Below the pieces are notes generated by a model, which did not search any database, had not been told where the DNA came from, and was given only the letters and a program-made list of their open reading frames with translations. Of a stretch of 64,000 nt of DNA, positions 32,425-43,645 are shown in pieces (the stretch's first letter is position 1; each line of letters starts with the position of its first letter). The DNA comes from Hibiscus mutabilis (taxonomy: Eukaryota; Streptophyta; Magnoliopsida; Malvales; Malvaceae): positions 8,184,001 to 8,248,000 of the forward strand of contig CM033715.1 of NCBI GenBank assembly GCA_019671005.1. The letters are read 5' to 3'. A program made the position numbers and the translations under genes.

Positions 32425-34515
32425 CTTCTGTTTCAAATGAACCAGTAAACAAGAGCTTCTTATACGTTTAAAAATGTGTCACAACAGTGAATTGATCCAA
32501 CGTTGTTGTATTTGCTATGCCACTGTTGATTTAGTCTTTGAACGAATAATATTTAATAAAATGGGAAGCTTCGCTTATCTAGTACTCCGCCATGTTTAAA
32601 TTATCGAGAGCCGAATGAATCAAGTGGTGCTAGTAAAAAAGAAAAATTTGTTATTTACATATGATTCAAATAGTTTGTTTGTACAATTATTAAAAAATTA
32701 AAATTAATTCATAATCATGTATTATATTATAATCACACGAGACAATTAAAATACAAATCTTGAGACTCAATCTAAAGAAAATGACATTGTCGTAGGCTGT
32801 CTCAAGACTTAATCTGAAAGCCCAATATCAAAAGAGATCGGGGACCAAGGAAACAAGAATCCGAGGGCAAGTAAAATAATATAAAATAGGGTAATTTCAA
32901 TACGAGTCACTAAACTTAACTTCAATTTTAATGTGAGTCACATATCTTTAATTTCATAAAATAAAATTACTAAACTTAATATCGAATTTCATGTACGTTA
33001 CAAAAGTTTCAATCACTCAAATTACAACTTTAAATTTGTATTATTGACACATTAGCTCATCAGATTTTGGATCACATTCTAAATTGGTCTGAAACATCAA
33101 AAACTTCTAATTGGATCCTCAAAATATAATTATTTTATTAATTGAGTCCTTATGTTAACTTATTTATTAGTTTAGGTGTGTTAAACATTAGCTCAAATCT
33201 AATGTAGAGTATATTTAAACATTTGATCAAATTATAAATATATGTGGACAAAAAATAGTCATTATCCTTGAGATAAAGTTATCGTTTGAAGCACATTTTA
33301 TGTATATTTCACATTATATTTGAATTGACATTCCAAATTGACGATTAGTTATTAAACTAATAAAAAGACCTTTAACTTATATAATACTGATACTTTGAAA
33401 CTTCAATTAAAATGTTTTGAATTTATGAACCAAACTAAAATATAAGAGATTATTTGAGAATGTTTAGTGCAATTAACCTTTTCTATTTCCATTAAGTTGC
33501 GTTTTTAAATACTTTTTATTTGATAAAATCCTCCCATTAACCTTTTCTTTCGCTGCCTCGACGGCTAACAACAGGTGATGAACGATGATAAATTTTCTTT
33601 TTATAAGTAAATTATATCATTAGTCATTCAATTATTAATAGAATTAAATAATTATTTAATTAATCGATTGTTATAAACAAGTGAATGAATCATTAAAAGT
33701 AAAATAAACACTAAAAGGCACCGTTGGGAAATATTTTTTAATAATTTTTCTTATTGATAAATTATAGCATAAGACACTCAATTATTAATAAGATTATTAA
33801 TGGGTCATTCAATTATTAGTAATATTACAAATGATTCTCTCAATTTCAAAAAGACACAAACGAGCCACTCAGTTAATCAAAAAAGAAAATCTATTTCTGG
33901 TTTTTGGCTTCTCGAAGATAGGAGGTTTCATTCGACGATTCGTACGGTGGATAGATTGTCATTGGTGAGAGAAAAAAACATATCTTAAGATAAAAACCAT
34001 TTTACGATGGACGTTATAGATCGAGGCTCAAGAAGTTCGAAAGTTTTTGGTGATTTCATGATACTTTTGAGAGAGGTTCTCGTGAATCTAATATGATGGA
34101 TTGAATAAGGAGATCAAGATGAATCTTTGGTGAAATTTGAAGTTAATCAACCCCTTATATGACGACCAACGATGGTAGATGTGGCGGCACATGACCTGAT
34201 TGCAATAATCAATTAATTGAGTGATTTGATTATTACACTCAATCAATTGAGTGATTTGATTGTAATTCTCTAAATCTAATATTTTTAATGAATAAAACAT
34301 TCTACGTCAGAAAGCCGTTTGATATTTAACGACTCAATGATCTATTTGTTAAAGTTGACTAATAGAGTGATTTGTTGGAATTTTTTGAAATTAGAAGACA
34401 CATTTATAATTTTACTAATAATTAAGTTATTTGCAGTATAATTTTTTATTTTTATAAAAAGCATACTTTTTACTTTTGTTGGAAGATTCTTTAGCATATG
34501 CTAAAATAGATAAAG
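32425..34515. other. Intergenic, AT-rich
   Basis: Downstream of the chitinase an aataaa signal lies at about 32555. The rest has no gene. 33175-33470 belongs to the duplicated segment. Repeats of the type 'cattcaattattaatagaat' at 33620, 33780 and 33808 look like relics of inverted-repeat elements. Confidence 0.5.
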
Positions 34516-34519
34516 GTGA

Positions 34520-34805
34520 AAACATTTTGTTTCCACAAGCGCCCTAAATTCAAAGGTTATAAATCTAGTTTAGGGGTTTAGAATTTAGAGTCTGTGGTTA
34601 GGGTTTAGAGTTTAGATATTAGGGTTTAAGTTTTAGGGTAATATGGTAGGGATTTAGGTTTTTACCTATAACCTCTAAACTCTAAATTCAAACCATAATC
34701 CTTAAATTCTAAATGCATAAACCTAAACCCCTAAACTATAAACCCTAAACTAAAATTCTAACCCCTAAAATTAGGACATTTGTGAAAACAAAATATTTCC
34801 ATCGT
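34520..34805. mobile_element. Fold-back element with telomere-like interior
   Basis: The ends are inverted repeats of about 30 bp: 'aacattttgtttccacaag' at 34523 against the reverse complement of 'ttgtgaaaacaaaatatttc' at 34779. Inside, the left half carries degenerate TTTAGGG-like units (tttaggggttt, gggtttagag, tagggtttaa). The right half carries the complementary CCCTAAA-like units (cctaaacccctaaac). It is thus a palindrome of degenerate plant telomere repeats, not a true telomere. Confidence 0.6.
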
Positions 34806-34971
34806 CAGTGCACGCTATAATTATCTTATATTATTTTATTTTTAATCTTAGTAATAATAAACTTGAATTCAAGTTATTATTGACTTTTCAAGTTTATTGG
34901 CCAATGGTCAATCCTTGCAATGGTTTCTTTTGTTAACAGTTTCTAATTTATATCTGTATCCAAATAAGGCC

Positions 34972-35630
34972 CTGTTAAGTGCTTTTACCATTTAAAAGTG
35001 ATTTTGTACTAAAAATTTAAAAGAACAGCTAACTTTTGGCTTATATAAGTGATGTATAAAATTAGTTCACTCCAAACGCAGAAGCAATATATTCCCAGCT
35101 TTTGGGATTCAAAAATTACGTTTGGAGTGTAATTTCTGTTTTACCCTTAATTTCTTTATACCAACTTTATATATATTTTTGTTATCTTTCCACTTTTAAT
35201 GCCTTAAATATTTTTTTATTTTTTAATCAAGTGTTTGTATATTTATAATTTATGATTTAGGGTGAGCAAAACTCAACTCGATTCGAAAAATCGAATTTTT
35301 GACTCGACTCGAGGCTAAAAAGCTCTTCTTGACTCGACTCGAAAAAAATTCAAATTAAGTTTGAGTTATAAAATAAAAATTCGAATAACTCAAAATTTTT
35401 ATTCTAGAACATCATGTATTTTCAATAAAAACATCATTGTTCATTTTTTTGGATAAGTTGTGCACTTACGTTCATTTATTTTTACTTTATACTATCATAT
35501 CTAAAATGGATATTTTATCTTTTTAAAAGTATTTTTTGACAACAATATCAAACACTAAAAATCTTACAATTAACTTTTTAAAATTACTTCTTGATAGCAC
35601 TTTTCAAAAGTAACGTCAAACTAGCCCTAA
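34972..35630. mobile_element. ~660 bp TIR element, first of an inverted pair
   Basis: It begins ggccctgttaagtgctttta and ends 'caaactagccc', which is approximately inverted to the start. TAA flanks both sides (ataA/ggccctg and agccc/taa), as for PIF/Harbinger-type insertions. Its right ~200 bp is the reverse complement of the left ~200 bp of the element at 36996 (shared 'aatcttacaattaactttt'). A segment in the middle (35250-35400), with 'ctcgactcga' repeats, is absent from the other copy. Confidence 0.6.
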
Positions 35631-36995
35631 AAATGGTAACCAACAGTTGGATATGATAAAAGTGTTTTGTCTAAAATATGTGGTAAGCTTCCGTCTCCTA
35701 TTACGAATTAACCGAATACGAAAGGATTAACCACTTAATTTGTTTTAGTGGACGTCTTGGAAAACTAAAAAAGTGTTAGTTAACGAGCATTTTAACTTGA
35801 AATACGAATTAATAATTAAAAGAAATTATTTACATTTAATTATAAAATAATAAAACTATTAATATAAATTTCATCCCTATTTTTTGGGTCAAAATTCCAT
35901 CGCTAAATTGATTTTTTTATAAGTTAAATCGATTGTGTTCTTACGCGGTATTATTTTTCAAAGTATTAGTTTGGTTGGTACAATTATATTGTTAGTGTTG
36001 CAATATATAAGAGAATATAGTTTGAGCATTTTTAAACTTTCAATATTCTTAAAATTATGGTGACGGGGTTCAGATAGTTTGAACGTTATATAAGAGACCA
36101 AATTTAAGTCACAAACTCTAACTATATATTGTTGCATTCATTTTCAGAAATAAGTTAAAATCAATAAGAAAGTTTTATCTTAAATTTATTATGTCTGTAT
36201 TCACTTTAAAAAATATATCATAATAAACCTAAAGCATACATCATAAAATAACAAATAATTTCGAAATAGAACAATAAATTCCAAGAAACTGTCCAATAAA
36301 CCAATACATGTAAGAAAAAGGAAGAAATACTATGCATAAATAGACCAAGTAAAAAGAATCGCAACCTACATTCAAACAATAAAATTTCATACAAATTAAA
36401 TAAACATACCTCAAGCACATCAATTTATCTTTGATCTAACAATAAATAAATAAATAAACGTACCATATTTAATGATAAAAATCTAGCAAGTTCTTATATG
36501 TAACCCGCATGGGTTGCATATAGTAATTTTTTTTTTTGTTAATTATTGATATTCAATTTATTGACTGATTGATCTGGATTAAATATTCCAGATACGTATT
36601 ATGGGGATAATTTTTTTAACTCAATTTACAATGTCAATATTCGAATCTTTAACTTTACTTAAAAAATTTAATATTTTATTTTATTAGACCAACTTATTGT
36701 TAGTGATAACAATTATATTTATTAAGTGCAAGGCACCACCGATAATAACCTAATTTTATCATCTAATGACTATGAATTCAATATTATATATATTACGGCC
36801 AAAAGCGGCCTCTGCATCTGGATACGTGCATGGCTGCTAGCATTGCCAGAATCTCCTTCAGGACTCAGTTTTGTTGGCCCATGGGAAATACGAAATAACA
36901 CCATCCGGTGGGATGGGAAAAATAATTAATTCGATAGGTTTCTATTTGATCCGATATAAATTTCTTTTATAAAATTTGAATTTTTAAATTACAGG
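35631..36995. other. Intergenic, AT-rich
   Basis: No gene seen. 36790-36960 is the left end of segmental duplication copy 2. Short frames at 36218-36423 have no motif. Confidence 0.5.
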
Positions 36996-37640
36996 CCAGT
37001 TTAGCACAATTTTTAAAAAATATTTTAAAAAGTACTGTTGAAAAGTAATTTTAAAAATAATTTTGAAAAGTTAATTGTAAGATTTTAGTATTTAGTATTG
37101 TTGTTAAAAAATATTTTAAAAAAAAGATAAAATGTCTATTTTAGACATTATAACGCAAAGTAAAAATAAATAAACATAAATAATGTTTAAATTCGTTATC
37201 ATTCAATTTATTAATATTATTATATATGAAAAAAAATCAACTTAAATAATTAAAATATAAAAACCATAACAATTCATTAGTAATTTTTTATATATAAAAT
37301 ATAAACTTTAAATATTTTTAAATAATTAATATAAAATTTTAAATTAAATATAAAAATTTAACCTCTAAAATTTAAATTATATATTTTTATATTATTATAA
37401 TATAACTAAATATTAGTTTAATATAATAACTATTATCATATTTAATATTATATTTATATATTATTATTAATATTGGTGTTAATAATTAAGGATAAAAATA
37501 ACTTTACACCTAAAAGTGACTTCACACCTAAAAGTAACTTCACATCTGACGCCATTTTAAAAATGTTTAGCATTGCTAATGAGTAAAAAGTAACTGTTTT
37601 AAGCAAATTTTTTTTAAGCCATGTCAAAGGGACCTTGAGC
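36996..37640. mobile_element. ~645 bp TIR element, second of an inverted pair
   Basis: Starts caggccagtttagcaca and ends 'catgtcaaagggacc'; the ends are inverted repeats with several changes. The sister segment jumps from 'tttttaaatta' (about 28578) straight to 'aatctgatttt', which shows the empty site. The interior is non-coding. Confidence 0.65.
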
Positions 37641-37895
37641 CCCTGAGTCTGATTTTAAAAAAATAGTCGGGTTATATCCCAACCAGAATAATTATAAAAG
37701 TACCCTTGATATATCTTTATATTTTTAGTTAACATTTTGATAGAAATATATATTTATATTAAAAAATAGCATATAATATACTAAAATTATGGAGTTAAAT
37801 TAAAGTTTTTTAATTTATCTTAATATAATTAAGTCAAAATTCATTGGATGATTGTATCACTAACCATTTCTTTATTTTGGTGCGAGTAACGTATC

Positions 37896-38139
37896 ATGAA
37901 TCTACTGATTTCTGTCGCTTTCGTTATTGTTGCTGGGTTGACTGTCGAGCTTGCTTCTATTGGACCTGAAGTTGGTCAAGGTACTGCTGGGCCAAGCTGT
38001 AGAAGGTATCGCGAGACAACCTGTAGCAGAGGGAAAAATACGAGGTACTTTGTTGCTTAGTTTGGCTTTTATGAAAGCTTTAACAATTTATGGGTTGATT
38101 GTAGCATTGACACTTTTATTTGTGAATCCCTTTGTTTAA
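37896..38139 (+). pseudogene. atpH: atpH (plastid ATP synthase subunit c), nuclear relic
   Basis: ATG at 37896 and TAA at 38137-38139. The protein is the plastid c-subunit (VELASIGPEVGQGTA, then AVEGIARQPVAEGKIRGTLL). The length is 244 bp, 2 bp short of the 246 expected for 81 codons plus stop. The loss lies in 'actgctgggccaa', where plastid genes have an extra GC, so the frame breaks after residue ~29. Substitutions near the start (LLISVAFVIVAG) also differ from typical plastid sequence. In the plastid the subunit forms the proton-carrying rotor ring; here it is dead. Confidence 0.93.
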
Positions 38140-38714
38140 TGCTATAAGTATGAGAATTATATATTTTTTCTTAGTTTATGGCTTGGGACTTACTCCTCGC
38201 TTTTTCAAATTATATCAAGATTTCACCCCTACAAGTAATTATTCGTTGGGACAATAATTTACGGGAAGGATTAATTTGAGGATGAGGAATTATCACACTG
38301 ACTCGCTTTCTTCCTTCCCTTTCTTAGTTCAAGAGAAACTTTTTTATTAGTTATGTTTACTTTTTTATTATTTATGTTTAAAGAAGTGTTGCAACAAATG
38401 AGATATTTTGCCATTGACATGAAACCTACCCCTAATTCTAATAAGAATTATTATTATTGGGAATTTTCAATTGAAAAAAAAATTCATTTCTAGATAAATA
38501 GAATATATTTTTGACTCCGTTTAGACAATAGACATAGGTAAATGAAAATTCATAATAATTATTAATTTAATAATAAATTAATTAATAAAAAAATACATAA
38601 AATTAGAATAATATAAATATGATATAATAAATGAAAAATGAGTCAAAGTGATATAATAAACAAAAAGAACTGAGTTCTTTTTTTTAGTCTATCTAAAATA
38701 AAATAAAAGATCAT

Positions 38715-38860
38715 ATGAAAAATGTAACCAATTCTTTCATTTCTTTGGGTTATTGGCCATCCGCCTGAAGTTTCAGGGTTAATACCAATATTTTAACAGC
38801 AAATCTAATAAATTTAAGCGTAGTCCTTGGTGTATTGATCTTTTTTGGAAAGGGAGTGTG
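38715..38860 (+). pseudogene. atpF: atpF exon 1 (plastid ATP synthase subunit b), nuclear relic
   Basis: Starts ATG at 38715 (MKNVTNSFISLGYWPSA) and then has TGA where plastid genes have Gly, followed by the usual NLSVVLGVLIFFGKGV. The exon ends near 38860 at the group II intron start (gtgtgagttg). The intron continues to about 39300 but exon 2 is not present. Non-functional copy. Confidence 0.88.
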
Positions 38861-39315
38861 TGTGAGTTGTTTATTTCAAGAATAGGCGGATTCGCCCAGA
38901 TGTACTTTTTTCATTATAACTAGGAAAGAAAAGAGTGCATGATCCCGCGAATTACTTCTGAATAAATTTTTAAAATCATATTTAAGAACCGTAGCATTTC
39001 GTGATTCATTGGTACATCGACTTTGATTCTCTATTAACCAATAATCTGGGACCATTAACATGGTTAAGGCCAAACCAAACTGTTTGAAGTTCAGATGCAA
39101 CAGGGTAATCTTTCTACTACTATTTACTAAATACAAAAAGATTTTCAAAACAAAAATGTTTTTTCGATATAAAACACTCATGTCAATAAAACGATTTGAG
39201 CCCCTTTTTCCAATGCTAAACCGATGACCTATGTATAAAGGGATAAGAATTCTTTGAATTTGAAGAAAAAAAAGAAACATCTTTGCTGACAAATTACAAT
39301 TAGACATTATACAAT

Positions 39316-39922
39316 TCTAAGTACAATTAGAAATTCTAAATTATATGTACATTTTTTATTTATTATTTATTTATTATACTTTATTATAAAATCTAGTTGG
39401 GTCAAATTTTTAATTAAAATTTTGAATCGAGTAAAAATATTTTAAACTCGATATTAGTAGGAATCAAATTTTATCATATTTGTGTCAGGTCGTGTTCGGT
39501 CGATCAAAATTTATTCAACAAATCTTTTATCACCGAAAATGATGTTTGTTTGTATGATGTATCTATCATTTGTTTGAGTTGTTTGGTTGGGTTTTAATCA
39601 TTTTTTATCTTATTTTATTTATAGGTGACTAGTTCATGAACTATAATGGTTTTCTCAAAAATGTCTCAATTAGTCTATTTTTATTTTGTAAGCTCTCCTA
39701 ATAATTTTAAATATTTCTTCTTTATTTAATAAAACTAACTACTTTTTTTAACAATAGCATATAAGTTTTATTAATCATCGTGATAATACAATACAATGCA
39801 TCAAAAAGAGGGAAAAGTGATAAGTTCACTAAAAATTTCTGGTGCAAAGAAAAGCCCTTAAATGGTAAAAAAATCCATTATGATAAGGTTAATTATTTAA
39901 AAGTAGATACTTAAATAATAAT
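39316..39922. other. Intergenic, AT-rich
   Basis: Part of duplication copy 2 (39400-39480 matches 28860-28930). No gene seen. Confidence 0.45.
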
Positions 39923-40244
39923 ATAAAGGTTAAATGAAAAATCAACCCTTAAATCGTCTTTTGTTTGTTTTAACTTTGGACTATTTTTTGATCAAAACAA
40001 GTACTTAAATTATGTCATTTTTTGCTTTTAGTCCATAAACTATCTCTTGGTCGAAAAAATCTTCGTAGCGTGTCAATATTTTATTGACCGAAACAATCTT
40101 TTTGACATAGACAACTACCGGACTTAAAGTGACAAGAAATAATAGTTTAGGTACTTATTTTAAGCAAAAATAGTTTAAGGGCAAAAAGCAAATAAAATAT
40201 ATAATTTAGGAGTTGGTTTTTTATTTAAGCCTATATAAATACTA
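39923..40244. mobile_element. MITE, ~320 bp, ~100 bp terminal inverted repeats
   Basis: The left end 'aggttaaatgaaaaatcaac' and the reverse complement of the right end 'aggcttaaataaaaaaccaa' align over about 100 bp with moderate divergence ('aaaacaagtacttaaattat' against 'aaaataagtacctaaactat'). Non-coding interior. Superfamily not determined. Confidence 0.65.
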
Positions 40245-40558
40245 AATCAAAATATAGTGTAATTGTCAACTGATTTTCGAATTATTTAGAAAAGAATATA
40301 ATGTATTTTAAAGTTTAAGACTTTTTCTGAACTTGTTTTATAAAAGAGAGTACATCATACCTTAATTTTTGATTGAATTTATATACATAAAGAAATTGTA
40401 ATGACTTTGAAAAGTATGCAAAACCCTTGAGTAATGACAACTCAGTTTGTTGGGAGCTTGGTGAAAAGCCCGGGACATGGGGAGAAGGGCAAGTAAGTAG
40501 GGTAGCAACCTCATCGTATTCGATTTGGTTTTTAAAAATTCGTTGTCTGTGAATAACG

Positions 40559-40609
40559 ACCGGATTCAACCTCTTTTTTTTTTGTTGTTGAAAGAACCGG
40601 ATTCAACCT
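40559..40609. repeat. 14-bp direct repeat at a deletion junction
   Basis: accggattcaacct occurs at 40559-40572 and 40596-40609, flanking 23 bp of T-rich filler. Upstream sequence corresponds to copy 1 near 30730, and downstream sequence is chitinase exon 2. The repeat therefore marks the deletion that removed promoter, exon 1, intron 1 and part of exon 2. Confidence 0.7.
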
Positions 40610-41255
40610 ACCCTTGTGCCTCTGGTAGACAATATTTTGGCCGGGTCCCTTGCAGTGGGGATCCATGATCTAAAAATGGGGTTTAAAATTTTAATACGTA
40701 TTTTTTTTCTTTATAAATGGGTATGCAAAATAATTTTTTTTTATAAATTACACTATATTTTTAAAATTTCCCCCAAAAATGGGGATGCATATGCCTCCCA
40801 TCCGCCCCTGGTCCCTTGCAACTTTCGTGGTTCGTTTCGATCTCTCGAAATGATATAATTTATGGTGAGATGTTGATATTGTTGTAATGACTAATTGACT
40901 CTGATGTTTCAGGAACTATAACTATGGGTAGTGTGGAAGGGCCATAGGGGCGGACTTGTTGAACAACCCCGACCTACTAACAACTTCCTTCAAGTCAGCG
41001 TTTTGGTTTTGGATCGTCGGAGCATGGTCACCCTCCGGTAGCGATCAGGCAGCAGGTCGATTTCCAGGTTACCGTGTGATCACAAATATCATCAATGGAG
41101 GGCTCGAATGTGGCAGGGGATGGAATGCACAGGTGGAGGAGCGGATTGGGTTCTATAAGAGGTACTGTGACATACTCGGAGTTGGCTATGACAATAATCT
41201 CGACCGCTACAACCAAAGGCCTTTCGGAAATGGAGTGTCGATGGACTCGATGTAG
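40602..41255 (+). pseudogene. Class I chitinase, copy 2, truncated and interrupted
   Basis: The remaining pieces are the middle of exon 2 (40602-40652), the exon 2 end (40819-40828), intron 2, and exon 3 up to the TAG at 41253-41255. Damage: exon 1 lost, a hAT-type MITE in exon 2, CAG to TAG early in exon 3 (YNYG then stop), a 12-bp in-frame deletion after LLTT, and a ~39-bp in-frame deletion removing the PPKPSCHDV region. The tail NGVSMDSM is intact. At the exon 2 site where copy 1 has lost two bases this copy reads PDSTYPCASG in the correct frame. It cannot encode a lectin-domain chitinase. Confidence 0.9.
40653..40810. mobile_element. hAT-type MITE, 158 bp, with 8-bp target duplication
   Basis: The termini are CAGTGGGGATCC... 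and ...ATCCGCCCCTG, with the CAG...CTG pattern of many hAT elements. Both sides carry gtcccttg (40645-40652 and 40811-40818), the 8-bp duplication expected for hAT. Removing the element and one duplication restores the chitinase exon order seen in copy 1. Confidence 0.82.
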
Positions 41256-41481
41256 CTTGTCTCAAATGAACCAATAAACATGAGCTTTTTATGTGTTTAA
41301 AAATGTGTCACAACAATTAACTGATCCAACTTTGCTGGATTTGTTACTACACTGTTGATTTAGTCTTTGAATAAATAATAATTAATAAAATGAGAAGTTT
41401 AGGTGTTAAACATCAACTCAAATATAATGTAAGCATATTTAAACAATTGATCAAAGTATAAATATACATGAATTGTTTCTC

Positions 41482-42160
41482 TCTTTTTTCGTTTCTCTCG
41501 AATAACTTATGTTTTTCTTTCATTTTGTAAGTACGAGATTGGCATTTTTGGACGGCTCCAATTTTGCCAAAAGCTGCCCAACCCCTTTTGTTTCCTTCTC
41601 TTCTCCATTCGCGGTTGAATGACCTTTTTCTCTCTCATTTTGCTTTTATTTTCCTCTTTTTGTTCTTGATTTGCTCGATAGGAGTTTTACTACTTAACTT
41701 CAAGATTCTCATTCAGAATGTCGTTTGATGGTTGGATAAGACGTCCCCTCCAATGAAGGCGGCATCGGTGGCAACGACAAAGGCTCTTAACTTCTTTTCT
41801 TAGTTTCTGCTGACGGAAGAATGTTGGCTTAGCTTTTTGATTTCGTTTTTTCCTCTTTGCCCACCAGTCACGTACAATTCTTAAATCTTGACGTGGTGAA
41901 TGCGACATGCAGTGAAGATTTGGGTTTGTTGGCTTGTTCTTCCCTCGAATTCTCTTGCTGGTTGTGGTGGCTTAACGAGTCTCCCTCATTTGTGATGTTT
42001 TTACTGTGTGTTTATTCTTTTGTTTGATGTTTCTATTTTTTTCATGGAATTTGTTTGTGACCCATTGTGCTTCTTTTGTATTTTTGTATCTGCTGTGTTT
42101 TTTTGTATCTTATTTTTTTTCTTTAATGAATGTCGGCTTATCTTGTTTAAAAATATATAT
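41482..42160. mobile_element. ~680 bp insertion, possibly the 3' end of a LINE
   Basis: Present in duplication copy 2 but not in copy 1, which reads through 'tataaatatatgtggac' at 33236. The insert is T-rich and contains 'ggagttttactact' and a 3' part with 'tttttgtatcttatt' and 'tttaatgaatgtcggctta', typical of plant LINE 3' ends. An imperfect 10-bp duplication (aatatacatg/aatatatatg) flanks it. No RT frame remains. Class is uncertain. Confidence 0.4.
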
Positions 42161-42380
42161 GTGAACCGGTTGTCCTCGAGATAAAGTTATGATTTGATGC
42201 ATAATTTAAGCACATTTCAGATTATATTTGAATTGACATTTTTAATTACTAAATTAATGATTAGACTAATGGAAGTAACATGATTTATATAATACTGATA
42301 TTTAAAAAATTCAATTAAAATATTTTGAATTTATACACTAATTTTGAGTTAAGTTTTTAAGTACTTTTATTCAATAAAAC

Positions 42381-43410
42381 TCTTCAAATATGTGCGAGCA
42401 CACAAGAAAAGTAATTCTCATAAACATTAAAAGTTTCGAAGACTTTTTTTTATTTAATCACTAGTTTCTGATTTACTGGCTGAATAATTCAGATTGAATA
42501 TTGTAGAGGTCTATTACAGGGCGACACTTTCAACTCAGTTTTCTCTATCCACAATGACAAGATTTGGACCTCTAACATTGCTCAAGGAATTCAGTACCTC
42601 GCCTCACTAGATCAATTAGTTGTTGGTAAGTTTCGAAGACTTTAATTTTGCCATTAAGGTCTCATTGATAAATAATAATAATTAAAAAAAAAAACAACTT
42701 AAGCAGACACAATAGGAAGTGAGTTTGATCTGTGAACAAATTGCTGTGAATTGAATTTTGGATAATTTAGTTCGAACTTTTCTAAACCTATCTAATGAAC
42801 AAACAGACACCCCCAAGGTTTCGCCATAAAATGGGGCAGCTAGTTAGTTAGATAGCTGACAAATTGGTTGGTTTTGGACTTGGAGTTTGAACTGAACTAA
42901 TCTGAATAGTCTTTCTACAAGGACGCTTCATTTAAGTCTTAAATTAACTGTATAAATTATAATACACAATTATAAATCTAACTTTCAATATTTATATACT
43001 TTATTCTTAACTAGAATACTGAATTTTAAACATTAATTATGTGGCAACTTCATTAAGCTTTCTTAAACGTATTTATATAAATTTTAAGGTAATCTTTACG
43101 GGTGTTCCCCTTTAGATAAGGGTGTTTTATTTGGTTAACTAATGTGAAAAAGTGTTAAGCGGGTCACTTACGTTTTCAAGGTATAATATTTCGGTCACCC
43201 AAATGTTAGCCTTTATTAACCCCATTAATATAATAATGTGATTCGTAAATAAAAAAGTTAACTTTAAATTTAACCCCTAAACTTTAAAAAGTTATTTTTC
43301 ACTATCTTCGCCAAAAATACCTCTTTCTCTAATCCTAACCCCTCCCTCTATAATACCACCTTCCCTCCATTCTGTGAGGATAACCCAGTGAGGATTGATT
43401 TTAGAATTAG
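42381..43410. other. Intergenic, AT-rich
   Basis: No gene seen. 42480-42620 resembles 60300-60440 ('tattcacaacg'/'tatccacaatg' context), so it is a dispersed repeat of unknown class. Confidence 0.4.
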
Positions 43411-43413
43411 AGG

Positions 43414-43645
43414 TGTGAAGCCATAGAAACAATAAAGTATAGAATGAGGAAAAGGAAAACGATTCAGAAACTGAAAAAGAAAGATCAGAAGATATTTTTC
43501 ATTAATCAAAAATTAAGCATCATACAGTTCAGTTGGGCTTTTAGTATTTATAGCCCAATCTTAAACTGAATATTGTAACAGACTAATAGATCAAGGCTAA
43601 CGGCCTTAACTAATTGTTGAACCTCTTACACTTCTAATATTCTTC
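43414..43645 (-). mobile_element. Probable 3' LTR of the minus-strand copia element
   Basis: In element orientation an A/G-rich tract (aaagaaaaaaaaaacagaag, complement of about 43643-43662) precedes about 230 bp with a 'tataaatac' promoter-like box, ending ...GGCTTCACA at 43414. Position after RNase H and the terminal CA fit a 3' LTR; its start (TATTAG where TGTTAG would be expected) is uncertain. Confidence 0.5.

Larger units (their letters stand above)
28380..33510 (+). repeat. Segmental duplication, copy 1 (chitinase segment)
   Basis: Blocks in the same order match 36780-42380: 28390-28560 with 36795-36970, 29240-29690 with 40290-40540, the chitinase gene with 40602-41260, and 33175-33470 with 41405-42360. 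Each copy has its own later insertions and deletions. The two copies are in direct orientation about 8 kb apart. Confidence 0.8.
37840..39315 (+). other. Chloroplast DNA insertion (NUPT): atpH, spacer, atpF exon 1 and intron part
   Basis: Gene order and sequence are those of the plastid atpH-atpF region: the atpH leader (gtgcgagtaac), whole atpH, the spacer, atpF exon 1 and about 450 bp of its group II intron. It then stops and nuclear AT-rich sequence resumes at about 39315. Copy 1 of the segmental duplication has no trace of it. The genes carry disabling changes, which argues for a nuclear copy and not for contamination or true plastid sequence. Confidence 0.9.
36780..42380 (+). repeat. Segmental duplication, copy 2 (chitinase segment)
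   Basis: Direct repeat of 28380-33510. It has gained a TIR element (36996-37640), chloroplast DNA (37840-39315), a MITE (39923-40244), a hAT-type MITE (40653-40810) and a ~680 bp insertion (41482-42160). It has lost chitinase exon 1 and the 5' part of exon 2. Confidence 0.8.

Noticed and set aside
34540..34770. Interstitial telomere or chromosome end
   Set aside because: Units are degenerate, irregular and arranged as a palindrome between inverted ends; a fold-back element explains them better.
36218..36423. Hydrophobic minus-strand frames of 60-66 codons
   Set aside because: AT-rich sequence readily gives Phe/Leu/Tyr-rich frames; no start context or relatives in the window.
37840..39315. 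Active atpH/atpF genes or plastid contamination of the assembly
   Set aside because: Frame-breaking 2-bp deletion and a premature stop, with nuclear duplicated sequence on both sides, indicate an old nuclear insertion.
40956..41255. Separate small protein gene at the end of chitinase copy 2
   Set aside because: The frame is only the remaining part of exon 3 after an in-frame stop; start codon and promoter are missing.
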